From: an uncultured Oscillospiraceae bacterium
GTDB lineage: Bacteria; Bacillota; Clostridia; Oscillospirales; Oscillospiraceae
Direction of reading: 5' to 3'
Length of the DNA stretch: 14,384 bases
Assembly (NCBI GenBank): GCA_910588455.1
Contig: CAJUPG010000052.1
Coordinates: forward strand, 1-14,384
Below the pieces are notes generated by a model. The model worked only from the letters and a program-made list of their open reading frames with translations, was not told the DNA's origin and made no database searches. Of this stretch, positions 13,120-14,384 are shown one piece after another. Every line of letters starts with the position of its first letter. Position 1 is the first letter of the stretch. Position numbers and translations under genes: made by a program.

Positions 13120-14384
13120 CTATCCTCCGCCCAGTACCCGGTGGACCTCCTCCGCAGAGGTCACGCCGTCCAGCACCAGCTTGCGGCAGTTTTCCAGAAT
13201 CGGCTGAAAATTGGCCCGTTCTATGGCCGTCTCCAGCTCCTTCAGGGAGCGGGAATAGATGGCCCGCCGGACTTCTGTGGTAATGGGCAGTATCTCAAAG
13301 GCGCCAGTGCGCCCCCGATAGCCGGTGTTGAAGCACTCGCCGCACCCTTCGCCCCGGTAGAAGGTGTACTCCCCCGCCGGCAGGCCCAGCGACTCCGCCT
13401 CCTCCCGGGAGGGGACGTAGCTGCGGCGGCAGTGGGGGCAGATCCGCCGGACCAGACGCTGGGAAATGATGCCCTTCACCGCCCCGGCAATGAGATAGGG
13501 CTCTACCCCGATGTCCAGCAGGCGGTCCACGGAAGACGCGGCGTTGTTGGTATGGACCGTAGACAGCACCAGATGTCCGGTCATAGCGGCCCGCATGGCG
13601 ATTTCCGCCGTCTCTCCGTCCCGAATCTCGCCCACGGCAATGATGTCCGGGTCCTGGCGCAGCACCGAACGCAGAACGCTGGCGAAGGTCAGGCCGGTTT
13701 TCTCGTTGATCTGCACCTGGCAGACCCCGCTGATGTGGTATTCCACCGGGTCCTCCAGGGAAACCAGATTGACCTCCTCACTTTTGAGCCGGTCGATCAT
13801 GGCGTACAGGGTGGAGGTCTTGCCGGACCCGGTGGGTCCCACCATGAGGATCACGCCCTCTGTGGTCCGGTCCACCAGACGGCAGAACCGCTCCCGGTTC
13901 TGCCCCTCCAGACCGATGCCCTCCAGCGTGGCCAGCTCCGGGCTCTTGCGCAGCAGCCGGATCACCATTTTTTCACCGTAAATGGTGGGCAGACTGGAAA
14001 TACGCAGATCCAGGGTCTCCTGGCGGACGTTGACCACCGCCCGGCCATCCTGGGGCACCTGTTTTTGGGCGATGTCCATGCGGGCCATAATTTTCAGACG
14101 GGAAATCACCGAATTTTGCAGCTCCCGGGGCACCGGAATGATGGTGCGCAGCGCTCCGTCAATGCGCATTCGGATCATCATGCTGTTTTCCCCGGGCTCC
14201 ATGTGAATATCGCTGGCCCCTTCGGTGCAGGCCCGGTCAATGATGGAGTTCACCAGCCGGATGGCTGGAGCGGCGTCCGCCTCGTCCTCGTCCACCGTCA
14301 TATTCTGGGGCTGGGCGAAGGCCGCCGCCCCGTACTGGCTGCCCAGCAGGTCCCGCTGCATATCCTCAATGGCCTGCATGGCCC
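13120..14384 (-). CDS. pilB: PilB, type IV pilus extension ATPase, 5' end outside window
   Basis: Hexameric ATPase that drives pilus assembly. About 420 C-terminal residues are present; the frame is open to the window edge, so the start and most of the N-terminal regulatory domain are missing. Numbered from a Met at 14379, these are visible: the N2 domain with ASDIHMEP (55-62), Walker A GPTGSGKTS (181-189), Asp box LEDPVEYH (208-215), Walker B DIIAVGEIRD (245-254) and His box GHLVLSTVHTNNA (268-280). The zinc tetracysteine motif Cys314-x2-Cys317...Cys346-x2-Cys349 is characteristic of PilB/GspE and absent from PilT. The C-terminus ends VHRVLGGG. It probably opens, or lies near the front of, the pilus operon. 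Confidence 0.95.
   Translation of the reverse strand, partial: AMQAIEDMQRDLLGSQYGAAAFAQPQNMTVDEDEADAAPAIRLVNSIIDRACTEGASDIHMEPGENSMMIRMRIDGALRTIIPVPRELQNSVISRLKIMARMDIAQKQVPQDGRAVVNVRQETLDLRISSLPTIYGEKMVIRLLRKSPELATLEGIGLEGQNRERFCRLVDRTTEGVILMVGPTGSGKTSTLYAMIDRLKSEEVNLVSLEDPVEYHISGVCQVQINEKTGLTFASVLRSVLRQDPDIIAVGEIRDGETAEIAMRAAMTGHLVLSTVHTNNAASSVDRLLDIGVEPYLIAGAVKGIISQRLVRRICPHCRRSYVPSREEAESLGLPAGEYTFYRGEGCGECFNTGYRGRTGAFEILPITTEVRRAIYSRSLKELETAIERANFQPILENCRKLVLDGVTSAEEVHRVLGGG

Overview
This is a GC-rich window (visibly lower in the pilin genes) in which every gene I can support lies on the minus strand, so the genes read from high to low coordinates. Protein style, a tandem glycine riboswitch, and a type IV pilus set without outer-membrane parts all suggest a Gram-positive Clostridia, most likely Oscillospiraceae (the Flavonifractor/Intestinimonas type of gut anaerobe). 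The family is an inference from sequence style, not a search result.

Layout in transcription order. (1) 14384 to 5779 is a type IV pilus cluster: pilB (cut by the window edge), pilT, pilC, three paralogous prepilin genes, an approximately 410-base non-coding stretch with a fold-back inverted repeat, then pilD, pilM, pilN and pilO. Most junctions are short gaps or 4-base ATGA overlaps, so this looks like one operon with extra RNA structure around the pilins. The ATPases (PilB extension, PilT retraction), platform (PilC), prepilin peptidase (PilD) and PilM-PilN-PilO alignment complex form a nearly complete inner machine. (2) 5704 to 5084 is thyX, with its own near-consensus promoter. (3) 5067 to 3261 is an independent unit: promoter, tandem glycine riboswitch, terminator hairpin, an AGCS-family sodium:alanine/glycine symporter gene and a downstream terminator. 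(4) 3183 to 1 is the start of an F-type ATP synthase operon: promoter, subunit a, subunit c, subunit b, then a fused delta/alpha gene that leaves the window.

The most unusual points are in the ATP synthase. The delta subunit appears only as its C-terminal domain, fused in frame to the N-terminus of alpha. Subunit a carries a duplicated N-terminal membrane module. Subunit c has a cleavable-looking signal peptide. In the pilus cluster, three tandem prepilins share nearly the same 5' sequence but differ and are AT-richer behind it. Their surroundings hold stacked hairpins, a MITE-like fold-back and a 10-base G tract. I see no CRISPR array, tRNA, rRNA, transposase or defence system.
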